DNA of 64,000 nt from Guadua angustifolia (Eukaryota; Streptophyta; Magnoliopsida; Poales; Poaceae), in NCBI GenBank assembly GCA_036346375.1, contig CM070512.1, positions 43,074,466-43,138,465 on the forward strand. The letters run 5' to 3'. Position 1 is the stretch's first letter; each line of letters begins with the position of its first letter. The notes beneath the pieces were generated by a model. The model saw nothing but the letters and a program-made list of their open reading frames with translations, did no database searches and was not told where the DNA came from. This document shows, piece after piece, positions 21,814 to 32,869 of the stretch. The translations under genes were made by a program, and so were the position numbers.

Positions 21814-24800
21814 ATGGCCTCAAATCAGGGACAAGTGCCAGAGGGAGTTCGGCCCTCAAATATAGACGAAGTAGGAACGGGTAGCCCAAGGGACTACCTG
21901 AACCTACAGGATATTGATATGGAGCAACCTGGCGCCACTGCCATGGACCAAACTGACCCCACTGCCATGGACCAAGCTGACGCCACTAACATGGGCGAGG
22001 TAAAGTATTAGTACGTTGTGATTCCCAAAATATTGTAGGGTCAGATGACTAATAACAAGATCCAATTGCAGGCTCAAATGTCTGATGAACAAAGGCGGCG
22101 CGCAAGCCGTGGTCCGAGCAAGATGCCTAAGGGTGTTCACAATATAGTCGAGCTCTCGGCAATCGGGGAACCTGCTATACTTGCGTCAGCGTTGGGGGCC
22201 GTACAGGACAACCTGCGGAGTACTTGCTAGGGATAATGTGCCCATCAGCTATAGATTATGGACCGGCCGCCGAGGTGATCAGTGGGTGGTTCCCGATGAC
22301 CTGAAGGACTTGCTATGGGACAAGCTAAAAGAAGTATTCCAGTTCCCCCAAGGGTCTGACTTGGTTGCAAAGAAACGTGCACTAAGTATCATGTGCACAT
22401 CGTGGAAGAATTGGAAGACGATGCTGAATAAGAACTATGTGAAGAAGAATCAAACGCCAAATTTTAACATGTATCCAAAGATAAGGGAATTTTGGGAGGA
22501 CTTTGTATGCATAAGAATTCAAGAAGCCCAGATAGTGAGTCGAAGAACAAGGCTAACGCGGATAAGAATATGTACCCTCACATACTAGGCAATCGGTGGC
22601 TACGTGAAGAAAATACCGCATGGGATAGGTGCGAAGAAGAGCTAACCCGTGAGGCGCCATTCTGCGATGGCGAGTTGAGTGAACGATCGAGCACCGGTTG
22701 CTTGGGAAGGGGCTTCGTCTCGGAAGATGGCAGCTTGAGCTTCAGGAGCGATAGAGCCCGTGAAGTGTCGCGAAAATATCGATGCTCACGTGCGATCTTC
22801 CCAAGGCTTTTTCGAGCCACGAAGGAGAATGACGAGCCGATCGCTGCCCTGGGTAACAAGGAGCATTCTGGGCGCACCCGAGGAGTTGGTTTGGTGCCGT
22901 GGAAAGACGGCTTCCCAGCTGACGCATCGTTGTACAAGCGGCCGAAAAGAATAAGAGAAGATCAACTGGACCGTCAAATACAAGATGTTGTGGCAAAAGC
23001 GTTAGCGGTACAGAGAGCGGAGCTGGATAAAGTTGTGGAGCAAGCAGTACAGAAAGCTCTCAGCTCATGACCGCCACTCGATGACAGCCCTCGGAACCTC
23101 AGTCACGGTGTTCGTAGGAGCAGCTGCGCGTCCACAGGGATTCCGGGAGAGCATGGACTCCATTTTCCAGTGGAAGACATCACAGAACCGACACCGTGCA
23201 AGCTGCATTTGTCCGCATATGGCATTACCATCAATGTGGCTGATGGCAGGGCTTGGCCATGCGACTCCTCGCAGGTTCTACACTGCCGCCCAATACCACT
23301 GGGATTCGCCAGGGTCGAAGTAGACAGTGTAGTCTGACAATATCGCAAAATGGAGGTAGAGATTCCTAGCGAGGACGGAAAAAACAAACTTGGAGAAAAC
23401 GTGCATGGCTTCCTCGCGTGGCGCAAGAGCTTGATTATGTTTGGCTCGGACGATGAGGCCGACAACGACGATGATGATGATGAGCCGCACTCTCCACACG
23501 CAGACTTGTCGCCTAGGAAAAGTGCAACTCCTCCGCCAGCACCATCCAGAAAAAGTCCAACTCCTCCGCCGGCACCAGCCAGGAAAAGTCCAACTCCTCC
23601 GCCGACACATAAGAAGAATCGAACATTAGCACCATCTCGGAAGTCCGCATCGTCTTGTACCAAATCTCGGTCATCTGTGAAGTCAGCACAGCCTTAGAAG
23701 AAATTACCGGCCGAGATGACTGAAGAAGAACGAAAAAAGGAAATAAAGGCCTACGTAACATCTCACTTCCAAAAGGCACCATCACTTGAGAAGACTAAAG
23801 ACGATGCTAATGCGTAGAAATTTTTCTTGAGTATGGCAAAAGCCAAAGAGACAGGGCGGGCTTCTGAACCTTCGAAAATGTCGAACTACGAGCGCATCTC
23901 CAGAAAGCAATACTTGAAGACGGCTAGTGCTGAGGCGTTGATGTCGCAAGCTGAAAAAGATGCTGCTGAACAACTTCGTAATCACGAGCTAGGTCTAAGG
24001 TGGAAGTTCTTTTTGGGGCAACCGCTGGTTGAACCAGCTCATTTAGAGAACCTAACAACACAATTGCGGCGTGTCCATCAGTATTACATGCAGCAGTGCG
24101 AAAAGGGTATGGTGGCGTTCCCAGTGAGATACAAAGAATCGGATTTTCACAATGGGGATAACATGTTCTGGGTAGAGTTCTCCGAATTGTATATGTTGTA
24201 CCAAAGAAGATGCTCGACACGGCAATACTCGGTCGTGGACTTTGTAAGTCTCTATTTATATTATTGTATATTCTTGTACCGTTCAACTGTATGTCTAACT
24301 TCTTTTTTATATATGTAGAATGGAGATACAGATATGTAGAAGAAATGACAATGGCAATTTAGGATTTTCGATCCGGGGCTTGTCAACGAGAAAATCATCT
24401 GGCAGAGTCCACAGTTTGTTGAAGACTATTTATTTAATACTTTCTTGAAGCTGCAAAACAAAACCTCCGTAGTTTTACCCTATAACTTTTAGTACGTATT
24501 ACCCTACTTCTAATATTGTTTTACTATTTTTGCGTGACACGGTGTAGGACTAATAGGCTATGTTAACATATATGTCTAGTTATCACTGGGTCCTCCTCGT
24601 CATCGAGTTAGATGCTAGCGAATTTTTGTCTTGGACTCACGAGAAAAGAACTTAATCAGATCAAAATTTTTGGGACATGATGAACAGTAAACTCGATCAT
24701 TATGTTATTGCTCTAGTAATATTTTATTCTATTGTATTTAAGGTTAATTACTATTTAAAATCATTCACAGGGCATTCACACGGTATTGCAAGAAAGGTAG

Positions 24801-25167
24801 TCGGCATCGTCCCTACAGGAAAAATTTCCAAATAATAAAAGACTTTCCATGCATGAGATAGGACCAGGGAAATAATTTATGTGCATACTACGTATGTACA
24901 AATATACATGCAATTGTCACGGAGAGTGTCAGCTATAACGAAGCCATGGTATATAATTACACATTCATGCCTACTTTTCTTTCATTTAACATCTATCATC
25001 ATTAATTAAATTTCTTTTTTCTTTAATAACAGCGCTCTAAGATGAGAACCAATAAGTTAATGCTAACAGAAGTTTTAGCAATTCAAGAGCAGATCGCTGG
25101 ATTCGTTCACGATGAGATCATCAATCCAAACGACGAGTTCCACGATCACATCCTCGATCCAAAGTGA
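21814..25167 (+). pseudogene. Second CACTA gene: TNPA-like region fused to Ulp1/C48 protease
   Basis: The ATG at 21814 follows an acceptor TTGCTAG|G. Exon 1 ends at 21999 (GAG|GTAAAG) and exon 2 starts at 22072, in phase. The conserved block around 22200-22480 (ISYRLWTGRR, WVVPDDLKDLL, WKNWKTMLNKNYVKK) matches the plant transposase-like region of CACTA second genes. A Pro/Ser/Lys repeat (KSPTPPPAP) lies at 23515-23620 and a helical block at 23830-24243. The protease follows over short exons (24319, 24580, 24771 and 25033 starts): YYHWVLLVIELD holds the His, NLCAYYVC the Cys. In the family the residue after Cys is usually Gly. Frameshifts near 22215 and 22540 and stops near 23070, 23696, 23817 and 24868 make it dead. 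Such proteases cleave SUMO-type bonds; activity here is not expected. Confidence 0.75.
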
Positions 25168-25281
25168 ACGAGATGTACTCACACTACATTTGTAAACAGA
25201 CTATTGTAAAAACTAAATATTGTGATGCTTTAATATATTTTAATTATGATCTAACGACGCTTTATATACTATATATTTGAA

Positions 25282-25520
25282 GGCAACATATCATGTGCAC
25301 ACAGACCTTCCCGTGTACACATCGTGCACACCAACTAATAAAAGTCACGAAAACTACGAAAAAATTTGTAATTATATGTACTATCATAGATTATCAGATC
25401 TTACAAAAAAGAGAAAATGAGTTTCAAATTTTGTAAGTCCCGATATGTATTGAATTTGAACCTACAATTTTATACATAGGTAGAGTAATCTATGAAGTAC
25501 ATCTACAAATTTTTTTCGAA
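25282..25520. mobile_element. Truncated second copy of the Mutator-type MITE
   Basis: It begins GGCAACATATCATGTGCACA and follows the copy at 20764 through both half-arms (CGTGCACACCAACTAATAAAAGTCAC; ACAATTTTATACATAGGTAGAG). It stops after CTACAAATTTTTTTCG without the terminal ~80 bp. No target duplication remains. Confidence 0.75.
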
Positions 25521-25534
25521 TTCGTTGTCACCGC

Positions 25535-25845
25535 CGGTTCGTCAGAACCGCAAAGGATATATATATATCATCGGTTCTTCGTATAAGCGGCAGAGATATA
25601 CATATATCATCGCCGGATTCTAGTGTGAACCGGCAGAGATAGTCAAATATCATCGCCGGGTTCTAGTGTAAACCGCAGAGATAGTTGAGTATCATTGTTG
25701 GTTGTACAATGAACCGGCAAGATATCTATTATCACTTTTGCGGTTCTGAGCCGCAAAGTGATAACCCCGAGTATCATCACGACCAATCACTGCCGACTCC
25801 CATAACCGGCAGTAATGGCGTGGACGAGCCGGCAGTGATGACCTA
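25535..25845. repeat. Palindrome cluster 4 (3' subterminal)
   Basis: About seven units, of which several use a variant core (ATCATCGCCGG...CCGGCAGAGATA) while the outermost keep TCACTGCCG...CCGGCAGTGAT. The 3' end therefore has partly diverged sites compared with clusters 1-3. Confidence 0.8.
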
Positions 25846-25861
25846 TTCTGTAGTAGTACTG

Positions 25862-26039
25862 TTCAATTAAAACCAATTACTAATCTTAGATCACCAAGAA
25901 ACAAATATAGATTTACAATCTCCCTTCTAAATCAATGGTCTCCTTTCACCAGATTGCCTCATAACCGTGGCCACCTCAAAGTTCTATCCCGAAGCCCTAA
26001 AAACACTAAGTGGGACGGAGCCCTGTATTATATATACAT
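25862..26039. other. Outer CACTA sequence right of the inner element
   Basis: It continues the repeat tract of 8590-8920, then turns into unassigned sequence with a TATATATACATGCATG stretch. No gene. Confidence 0.45.
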
Positions 26040-26185
26040 GCATGGTAGATCACATCACTGACGATTTTTATTTTAAACAAAAACCGTCAGCGATAGCTAT
26101 CACATCACTAACAGTTTTTTTTTAAAACCATTAGAGATGACTACTATTGTTATCACTGATGATTTTATCAAAAACCGTCAGTGAT
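26040..26185. repeat. Subterminal repeats of the outer CACTA, right side
   Basis: Three palindromic units of ATCACTGACGATTTTT...AAAACCGTCAG(T/C)GATAG (26055-26099, 26103-26128 and 26152-26186), matching the left-side repeats in kind. The worn terminus CTGTAATAGTG follows at 26208-26218. Confidence 0.65.
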
Positions 26186-26218
26186 AGAGCATCTAATATA
26201 ATCCTTTCTGTAATAGTG

Positions 26219-26940
26219 CTCCATTTTCAAGTAATCAAACCATCAATTAGTAAGCCCACGATATAGGGCACTGGGTGTAACAGCGCAGACGGGCTTAACA
26301 AGCAACAATCTAATTCATAAAGGATTTTTTTGAAAATTTAACGAGGCTTTCGTATATATCTCAGGCTTATCTAACGATTATTCGATGTTCATTTCGACAA
26401 AGACATGACGGTTGGTGAATCTGAATCAATGGACATGAAAACTCTGTGCATATTCATGCAGATGGTTAATTGCCAGTAATATACGCCATTCATTAGCAGT
26501 AACATGCGTGCCGGTGTGGTTGGTAACTGAGTACGTAGCTCTAGTTACTCTATGGACACGCACTTGCCCATAAAATGGCAGGATTTCTCGTGACCCACAG
26601 GAACAAACTGAATTCTTCGATCCCTTGGTTAATCATGTAGAATTGCAAGGTTTGAGGATAAGGACGTACGTATAGCTGGGTCTGGGTGTGAGGTCTTCTG
26701 GGAATGGGATACACCAGGAATTCGAGCTAAAGATGCATATACTAATTGGGTGCTCACATGTATTGGCATGCTTTGAACACCCAGTTTCCATGCAGACCTA
26801 TGGAACCAAAGACGAGACCTCGTACGCATTCTCGCTGAAGTTAATGCCGTCATACGTCTACCACGGATGACACCGCAAGCGGTACTAATTAAGTACAACT
26901 GTACAAGCCACCGATGCTATATGTATAGTGATGATACTTG
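26219..26940 (+). repeat. Repeated unit, copy 0 (most diverged)
   Basis: It contains the same landmarks in the same order as the copies at 27205 and 28585: a CGTAGCTCTAGTTACTC(T/C)ATGGACA block, a leader with ATTCTTCGATCCCTTGGTTAATC, then GGGATACACCAGGAATT and CCTATGGAA(C/T)CAAAGACGAGAC. ORFs 26688-26870 (+) and 26629-26898 (-) overlie it. Neither frame is kept open in the other copies, so no protein is claimed. Confidence 0.6.
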
Positions 26941-27204
26941 TAGCCTTGAATTAAAGAGTGGTACAGTCAAGTTATTATGGATTTTTCATTCTTTTCGACA
27001 AATGGATCGGATTAGTTAGTATTTATGTATATTTTTTCTGGCAGTAGATTAGTACAAATACTGGTAATAAATTAATAGCTAGATCTCATTTCTACTGTCT
27101 ATTATATACTATCAGTATAATACACTGTAAAATTCATCTGATTCAAACCTGGCCTACTTCCTTGTGGGGTTCAGGAATGCCAACGCGTTTTTGCAATCTC
27201 AATA

Positions 27205-28560
27205 CCCCTAGAGATATTCGAAAAGATCGAATTTAAAATTTTGACCAGTTTTCATATAATCTCATGAATCAAATTTTGAATTCAATTTTTTTGGGCAATT
27301 TTTAGAATCATTGCTTGTGACGAATGAAAAACTGAAACCGGCCATCGAGCAGTTCTTTACCTATAAAGATTTTGTAATCCATGGTTCCTGGAAGGACAAG
27401 CGCAAATCAGTAGAATTTAACCGCGCGAGATAGGACAATCCAGTTGTTTGCCGGTGTAGATCCGATCTATTTGTACTATTGCGAAGAGAGAAAATAAATC
27501 GGAGACACACAAAACCAAGGCACGCAGTGGTACTCATAAATATTGGAGGAGAAAGAACTAAATTTTATTTATTCTCTGTAAAAAAACATGTTGAGATAGT
27601 AGTTGATATCTATTCATGGATTCCATTATAACTTGCTCAGCGCTTCAAAAGATGAACTAGACGACTTGCCTTTAGCTACTTTCACACACTTGAAGTACAC
27701 GAACCGTCTCGTACTTGTTATATTATTAAGATAGTTCTTATTGCTTCATTTCTGTTGCCAAATTTTTTATAATAGTTTATTAAAAACTATAAAAAAACTA
27801 ATGTCAAAATTGTGTCATGTCTACATCGTACCCATTAATCCTATAGCGTGTTATGCCGGCCCAAATACAGCCCTTCAAGGCATGCCGTGCCATCTTTCGT
27901 GCCCGGCCACCAAACCAAGCACGATCCTAACAATCATACCTTGCCAGCTCAGTCCATATGCATACATGCCGTACCTATCGTACCACGGGCCGGCCCAAAA
28001 AGTCCGACCCGCCGCCACGTCTAGCATACAGATGCTTCAATCCAATGTCACTAATACACGTCATTCATTGCCATCAACAGCTCATGTTATGTACTACGTA
28101 GAATCACGACGTACGTGTGGTAATTCATCTGAGCCAATAAAGTTCTAGTTACTCCATATGGACATACACACTTCGATAAATAGCAGCATTCGATCTCTTG
28201 TGTGTCACACAAAGAAGAAGAAAAGCTAAATTCTCCGATGCCTTGATTATTAGTGTAGAATTATGTAAGATTGGAGGACGATGGGGATGTTCGTTGGGTG
28301 TGTGTGTGTGAACCCCCTACTGGGAGTGGGATACACCAGGAATTTGAGATAAAGACGCGGACGGCTTGAGTGCTCACAGATGCTGGGCTGCCGTGAACGC
28401 ATGCGAACCTATGGAATCAAAGACGAGACATCATTGACTTGTTTAAGTTGTTTCCGTCGTCTACCAGATCATCATAGCATACACGACTGTGCAGTCCGTA
28501 CTACTTAGACACAAGTTCGATCAATGTTACATTGCTACATGCATAGCGATGATCACTTGT
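27205..28560 (+). repeat. Repeated unit, copy 1
   Basis: It runs from GAAAAACTGAAACCGGCCATCG (about 27329) through AGAACTAAATTTTAT, a CG-rich block (27845-28020) and a TATA-like GATAAATAG (28176) to GGGATACACCAGGAATTTGAG (28326). It is about 90% alike by eye to copy 2. The CG-rich block with a downstream TATA box and leader looks like a promoter, so the unit may come from a duplicated gene of unknown product. Confidence 0.65.
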
Positions 28561-28584
28561 TTATCTTGACATGATGACATATAT

Positions 28585-30690
28585 AAATCTCCATACACTT
28601 TAGATGCTCAAAAAGCCCGAATTTAAACTTTATTTAACCAGTTTTCATCTAGTTTTGTAAACAAATTTTCAATAAGATTTTTAGGCAATTTTTAGAATAA
28701 ACCACTTGTAACAATGAAAAACTGAAACCGGCCATCGAGCGGTTCTTTACCTATGAAGATTTTGTAATCCATGCTACTGGAAGGACAACTTCAAATTAGT
28801 AGAAATTAGCCGAGATAGGGCATGCATCGTTCGAGTGTCTGCTGCTAACTTGACGATCTAAGAATTGAATAAATTAACCAGACTTGCTACTATAATTCAT
28901 GGATGTTCCTAGGGTGCTTAATGTTCGAGTAAACTGCACCGTAAGTCCTAGGGATTTGTATGGTCAGCGTGCACGTTGTTAGGAGGAAGGTGTTATTTCC
29001 CATGTATTTGATAAAAAGAATGAAATACTAATATGCTACTAAGTTATGGAACAGGGATTGATATTAACGATGTAAAAGCTACGGTAACAGTACAATGATT
29101 TTAGAAGGCTATCACTGTTACTCACTAAAATAACTAGGAATACCCTTTCATGATATCATGCACGAGTACCATTTTCTTCATCCACCTCTACCCTTTCTCC
29201 TTTCCTCTTCTCGACTCGCTTCTCCCACCTACTTTCCTTCTTCTTCAACACAAAAAATTCAAATTAGAAAACTATAATTTTCATAATTTACTCTTCACGT
29301 GACTGGTCCAACATGTATATACCTCCTTTTAAAACCCCTTAAAATTAAGTGTGTTTCGATCTGCGCTGAGTTTCGAAACATCCTCAGATTCTCGTAGTCA
29401 ATGCACGGACAAAATATAAATTGCATCCTCTTATTAAAAATATCCTCCTTTACAGCTCTTCTAAAAGTATAAACACTATTAATGCACTTGGCACTCACAT
29501 GATTCTCCGCGTACATCCAGTTTTAGTTCATCTATGCTACACATGTAACAATTAGTGTTAAATATTAAAGTACATTATGAGTGCACATGCACACATTCTT
29601 AGAATTAAACTGCGTGAGATAGGACGATACGGTTGTTTGCCGGTGTGGATCTAGTCCATTTATACTATTGCAAAGAGAGGAAATAAATCGGAGACGCACG
29701 GAACCAAAGCAATGGTCATAAATATTAGGGGAGAAAGAACTAAATTTTATTCATTTTCCGTAAAAGACATGTCGAGATAGTAGTTGATTTGTACTCGTGG
29801 ATTCTATTATAACTTGCTTAGTGCTTCAAAAGACGAACTAGACGACTTGCTTTTTAGCTACTACCACACACTTGACTTGAAGTACTCGAACCATCTCATA
29901 ATTGTTATATTATTGAGATAGTTCTTATTGCTTCACTTCTGTTGCCAAATTTTTTGTAATATTTTATTGAAAACTATAAAAAAAGCTTGTGCCAAAACTG
30001 TGTCATATCTGCATCGTACCTATTGATCCTATAGCGTGTTATATGCTAGCCCAAATACAGCCCTTCGAGGCATACCGTGCCGTCTATCGTGCCCAACCGC
30101 CAAGCCAAGCACGATCCTGACAATCATGCCTTACCAGCTCAGCCCATACGCGTACGTGCCGTACCTATCGTATCACAGGCCGGCCCTAAAAAACCCGACG
30201 CCACGTCTAGCATACAGATGCTTCAATCCAGTGCCACTAATACACGTCATCCATTGCCATCAACAGCTCATGTTATGTACTACGTAGAATCACGACGTAC
30301 GTGTGGTAATTCATCTGAGCTAATAAAGTTCTAGTTACTCCATGGACATACACACTTCGATAAATAGCAGCATTCGATCTCTTGTGTGTCACACAAAGAA
30401 GAAGAAAGCTAAATTCTCCGATCCCTTGATTAATCGTGTAGAATTATGTAGGATTGGAGGACGATGGGGATATGTACGTTGGGTGTGTGTGTGAGCCCCC
30501 TACTGGCTACTGGGAGTGGGATACACCAGGAATTTGAGCTAAAGACGAAGACGGCTTGAGTGCTCACAGATGCTGGCCTTCCGTGAACACACAGGTTCCA
30601 TGCGAACCTATGGAATCAAAGACGAGACATCATTGACTTGTTTAAGTTGTTTCCATCGTCAACGATGCGGCCAATGGAGACCATTGACTA
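28585..30690 (+). repeat. Repeated unit, copy 2, with insertion
   Basis: It matches copy 1 over 28590-28830 and 29605-30660. About 770 bp of unrelated DNA (28835-29605), including a CACTA transposase fragment, interrupts the match. The TATA-like GATAAATAG lies at 30359 and the GGGATACACCAGGAATTTGAGC motif at 30519. A weaker trace of the unit's beginning is seen again at 63455-63560. Confidence 0.65.
29287..29602 (-). pseudogene. CACTA transposase N-terminal fragment (Transpos_assoc)
   Basis: The minus-strand frame 29516-29295 contains CPCIDYENLRMFRNSAQIE followed by THLILRGFKRRYIHVG, the Cys-rich Transpos_assoc signature. The same ~315 bp occurs at 8208-8525 with about 93% identity by eye. 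No other part of the transposase follows, so it is an isolated fragment. Confidence 0.7.
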
Positions 30691-30997
30691 GCTAGGTGGG
30701 GTTTTGTGAAACCTAATGATCACGAAAACTGAGGTTAAGTGCCACCAGTCAAAGAATATGTGGTATAATAGAAGTTCCCGGAAATTCTGGTCTTCTATTT
30801 TGAGGATTTTCTTTCTTTCTTTCTTTTGACGATTGAAATTGTGGTTTCTCATAGCATTTCGTGATTCAGTATCACAATTTGAAGTAACGACGGTACCAAA
30901 TGTTAGTACGTTATGCCATTAAACACCTCATCTTAAGGACAACACCACCAAAAGGATCGTCATTATCCTTTCTTTGAGAGTAAAAAATAGTTACAAA
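30691..30997. other. Unassigned gap
   Basis: AT-rich DNA with a short (CTTT)n run near 30808. No gene or mobile element was recognised. Confidence 0.4.
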
Positions 30998-31131
30998 AGC
31001 TCGAAACAGCGGAAGAGTGTACACTAAACGAAAGAAATGCAGTCAATCTTTACCTCAGCTTGAGGCTAACAACAAACACAGTGAAAATCATGAGCTCCAG
31101 AAACTGAGCTTCTCTTCATCAAATCACTATT

Positions 31132-32869
31132 CTTCTTCTTTTTTTTTTGAAAGAACAGGCAGGAGCTCTGCCAGATGCATTAAGACAGGGAAGCAGTACA
31201 GCACAGTTCACAGAGGCAAAAGAAGAAATAGGAGGAGAGACCAGCTAAATGAAGAGAAAGAAAATACGTACATCCCCGGAGAAAAACGGGGTCCGGCCTA
31301 GAAACCCCTAGGAACTACACGGTGCCAAACACTAGGTCACCCCGAAAGCCGCTTGTTGGTTACGGATGTCCTGAGTAATGGCATCGGCCACCTGTTGCAC
31401 CGTGCGGTATGAATTGCTGAAAATCCTATTGTTCCTCTCTTTCCAAATGTTCCAGAGGCTATATGCGACAGCCCCATCAAATTCCTTCCGTCTGTGACGA
31501 GGAAGCAGGCACCGCGTGTCCGACCACCAAGTCACATTGTCAAGATGCCCCGACGGAGCCCGCGCGTCGAGGCCGACCTGTACGAACCTTAGGATCGCCC
31601 GCCAGACCTATCTAGCAAAGGGACAAAGCAGCAACATGTGTTTGGATGTTTCAGGCTCGATGCCACAAAGGACACACATGGTGGAATGCGGCCACCCCCT
31701 GGCCGCAAGCCTGTCTGAGGTCAAAAGCCTGTCATGTACGAATAGCCACGCAAAAAACCTGCACTTTCCTTCCGTAGAGACCTGCCAAATCATCCTGTAT
31801 GAGGGGTCGGACGTGGATCCGACGAATTGTGCCCTATAAGCCGAACCTGCGGAGTATTCCCCTGTTGGCGACCATTTCCAACTGATGCTATCTCAACTCG
31901 TGGTCAGTAGCTGCACTGCCAGAGTCGAGCCATAGCGAAAAGAACTCCTGGAGCTGCGTTGTGTTCGTGATCCGTCGCAGGGGGCGAATCCAAGCATTGT
32001 GTGATAATAAATCTTTAAATGTCCCTGTCCTCTTCCTGATTATTCTGTAGCACGACGGAGCTAGATCTGCGGGCGATCGCCCCTGAAGCCATTTGGATTC
32101 CCAAAAGTTAGCGGTTGCACCGTCCCCTATTGAAATGGTGGTACCTGCGTTGAACAAAGCGCGGTCTGAGACGTCACAAGGAAGAGTGGAGCCAACCCAA
32201 GGTCTGTGATGCCCTTTCGATGCGAACCAAAGCCACTGAATCCGGAGAGCCCGTCCGAATCTGTCAATGTCTTTTATGTCCAATCCTCCTAATCTTTTTG
32301 GCCGACAAACTTTTTTCCAATTGACCAGACAGTGTCCCCCATTACAGTCCTGGTCGCCTTTCCACAGAAAACTACGGCGAAACTTGTCCAAACTCTTAGT
32401 GACCCAAGAGCCGAAAGGAAAAACAGTAAGGTGGTAGACCGCGAGAGATGTGAGGACCGAGTTGATTAGAATCAATCGGCCTGCCCTGGACAACAATCTC
32501 CCTTTCCACCCTGCAAGGCGACTTCGTGCCTTGTCGATAATGGGTTGCAGATCCGACCTTTTAAGCTTCGTTGGACGGAGAGGAAGACCAAGATATTTGC
32601 ACGGGAAAGAACACAATGTGGCTGGGAATCCCTGCAAAATAGTTGGCATGTCGATCGCCTCGCACCTGATTAGGTAGACCACACATTTTTTAATATTCGT
32701 GTGAGTCTACCTGTGGCTCCACCAAAGAATTTGAGGATCTCATGGATTGCTTTGAGCTCCTGACTGATAGGTCTCATAAAAATTGCCACATCATCCGCGT
32801 ATAGAGAGACCCTTGTTGAAGCCCATCTTGCCGGGATGGAAGAAATGATGAACGTGTCCGCCGCCTTAG
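31132..32869 (-). mobile_element. 5'-truncated L1-type LINE
   Basis: An A-tail on the minus strand (T-run 31138-31148) marks the 3' end. The flanks share ATCAAATCACT (31118-31128 and 32870-32880), the target duplication. The element keeps only the 3' half of ORF2 and a short 3' UTR. Such truncation is normal for LINE insertion by target-primed reverse transcription. Confidence 0.85.
31332..32805 (-). pseudogene. LINE ORF2 fragment: reverse transcriptase end and zf-RVT
   Basis: On the minus strand the RT catalytic motif appears near 32800-32770 (SLYADDVAIF). Then follow the thumb region (KYLGLPLRPTKLK near 32590; AGWKGRLLSRAGRLILINSV near 32510-32450) and a zinc-binding reverse-transcriptase domain near 31700 (FAWLFVHDRLLT, CVLCGIEPETSKHMLLLCP). 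The frame ends at 31332 with NQQAAFGVT. It is broken by a stop at about 31886 and by shifts near 32690 and 31600. The upstream endonuclease and most of RT are absent. Confidence 0.85.

Larger units (their letters stand above)
8921..25858 (+). mobile_element. Inner CACTA (En/Spm-type) transposon
   Basis: The element starts with CACTACTACAGA and ends with TCTGTAGTAGTA, the inverse of the start with one change in the last base. Preceding TGC and following CTG are consistent with a 3-bp target duplication only if mutated. It is ~17 kb, or ~13.7 kb without its solo-LTR insertion. It carries a Tnp2-type transposase, a second gene with a Ulp1 protease domain, a minus-strand acidic ORF and four clusters of subterminal-type palindromes. 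All genes show stops or frameshifts except the acidic ORF, so it is non-autonomous today. Confidence 0.85.
6272..26218 (-). mobile_element. Outer, decayed CACTA element, split by an inner CACTA
   Basis: The right end CTGTAATAGTG (26208-26218) and left end TACTACATAAA (6272-6282) look like worn CACTA termini. Both are followed inwards by repeats of the type CACATCACAGACGGTTTTT / AAAACCGTCAGTGATA (6290-6475 and 26040-26185). Between them, sequence on both sides of the inner element belongs together: GAATATAATGC at 8910-8920 joins AATTAAAACCAATTACTAATC at 25866 in the same repeat context seen at 8795-8835. Minus-strand transposase and protease remnants (6655-8435) sit in the order expected for a minus-strand CACTA. 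No matching 3-bp target duplication was found, so the exact ends remain uncertain. Confidence 0.55.

Noticed and set aside
8945..25845. Palindrome clusters as a CRISPR array
   Set aside because: Spacing is irregular, units are self-complementary and diverged, the genome is plant, and the repeats match CACTA subterminal sites.
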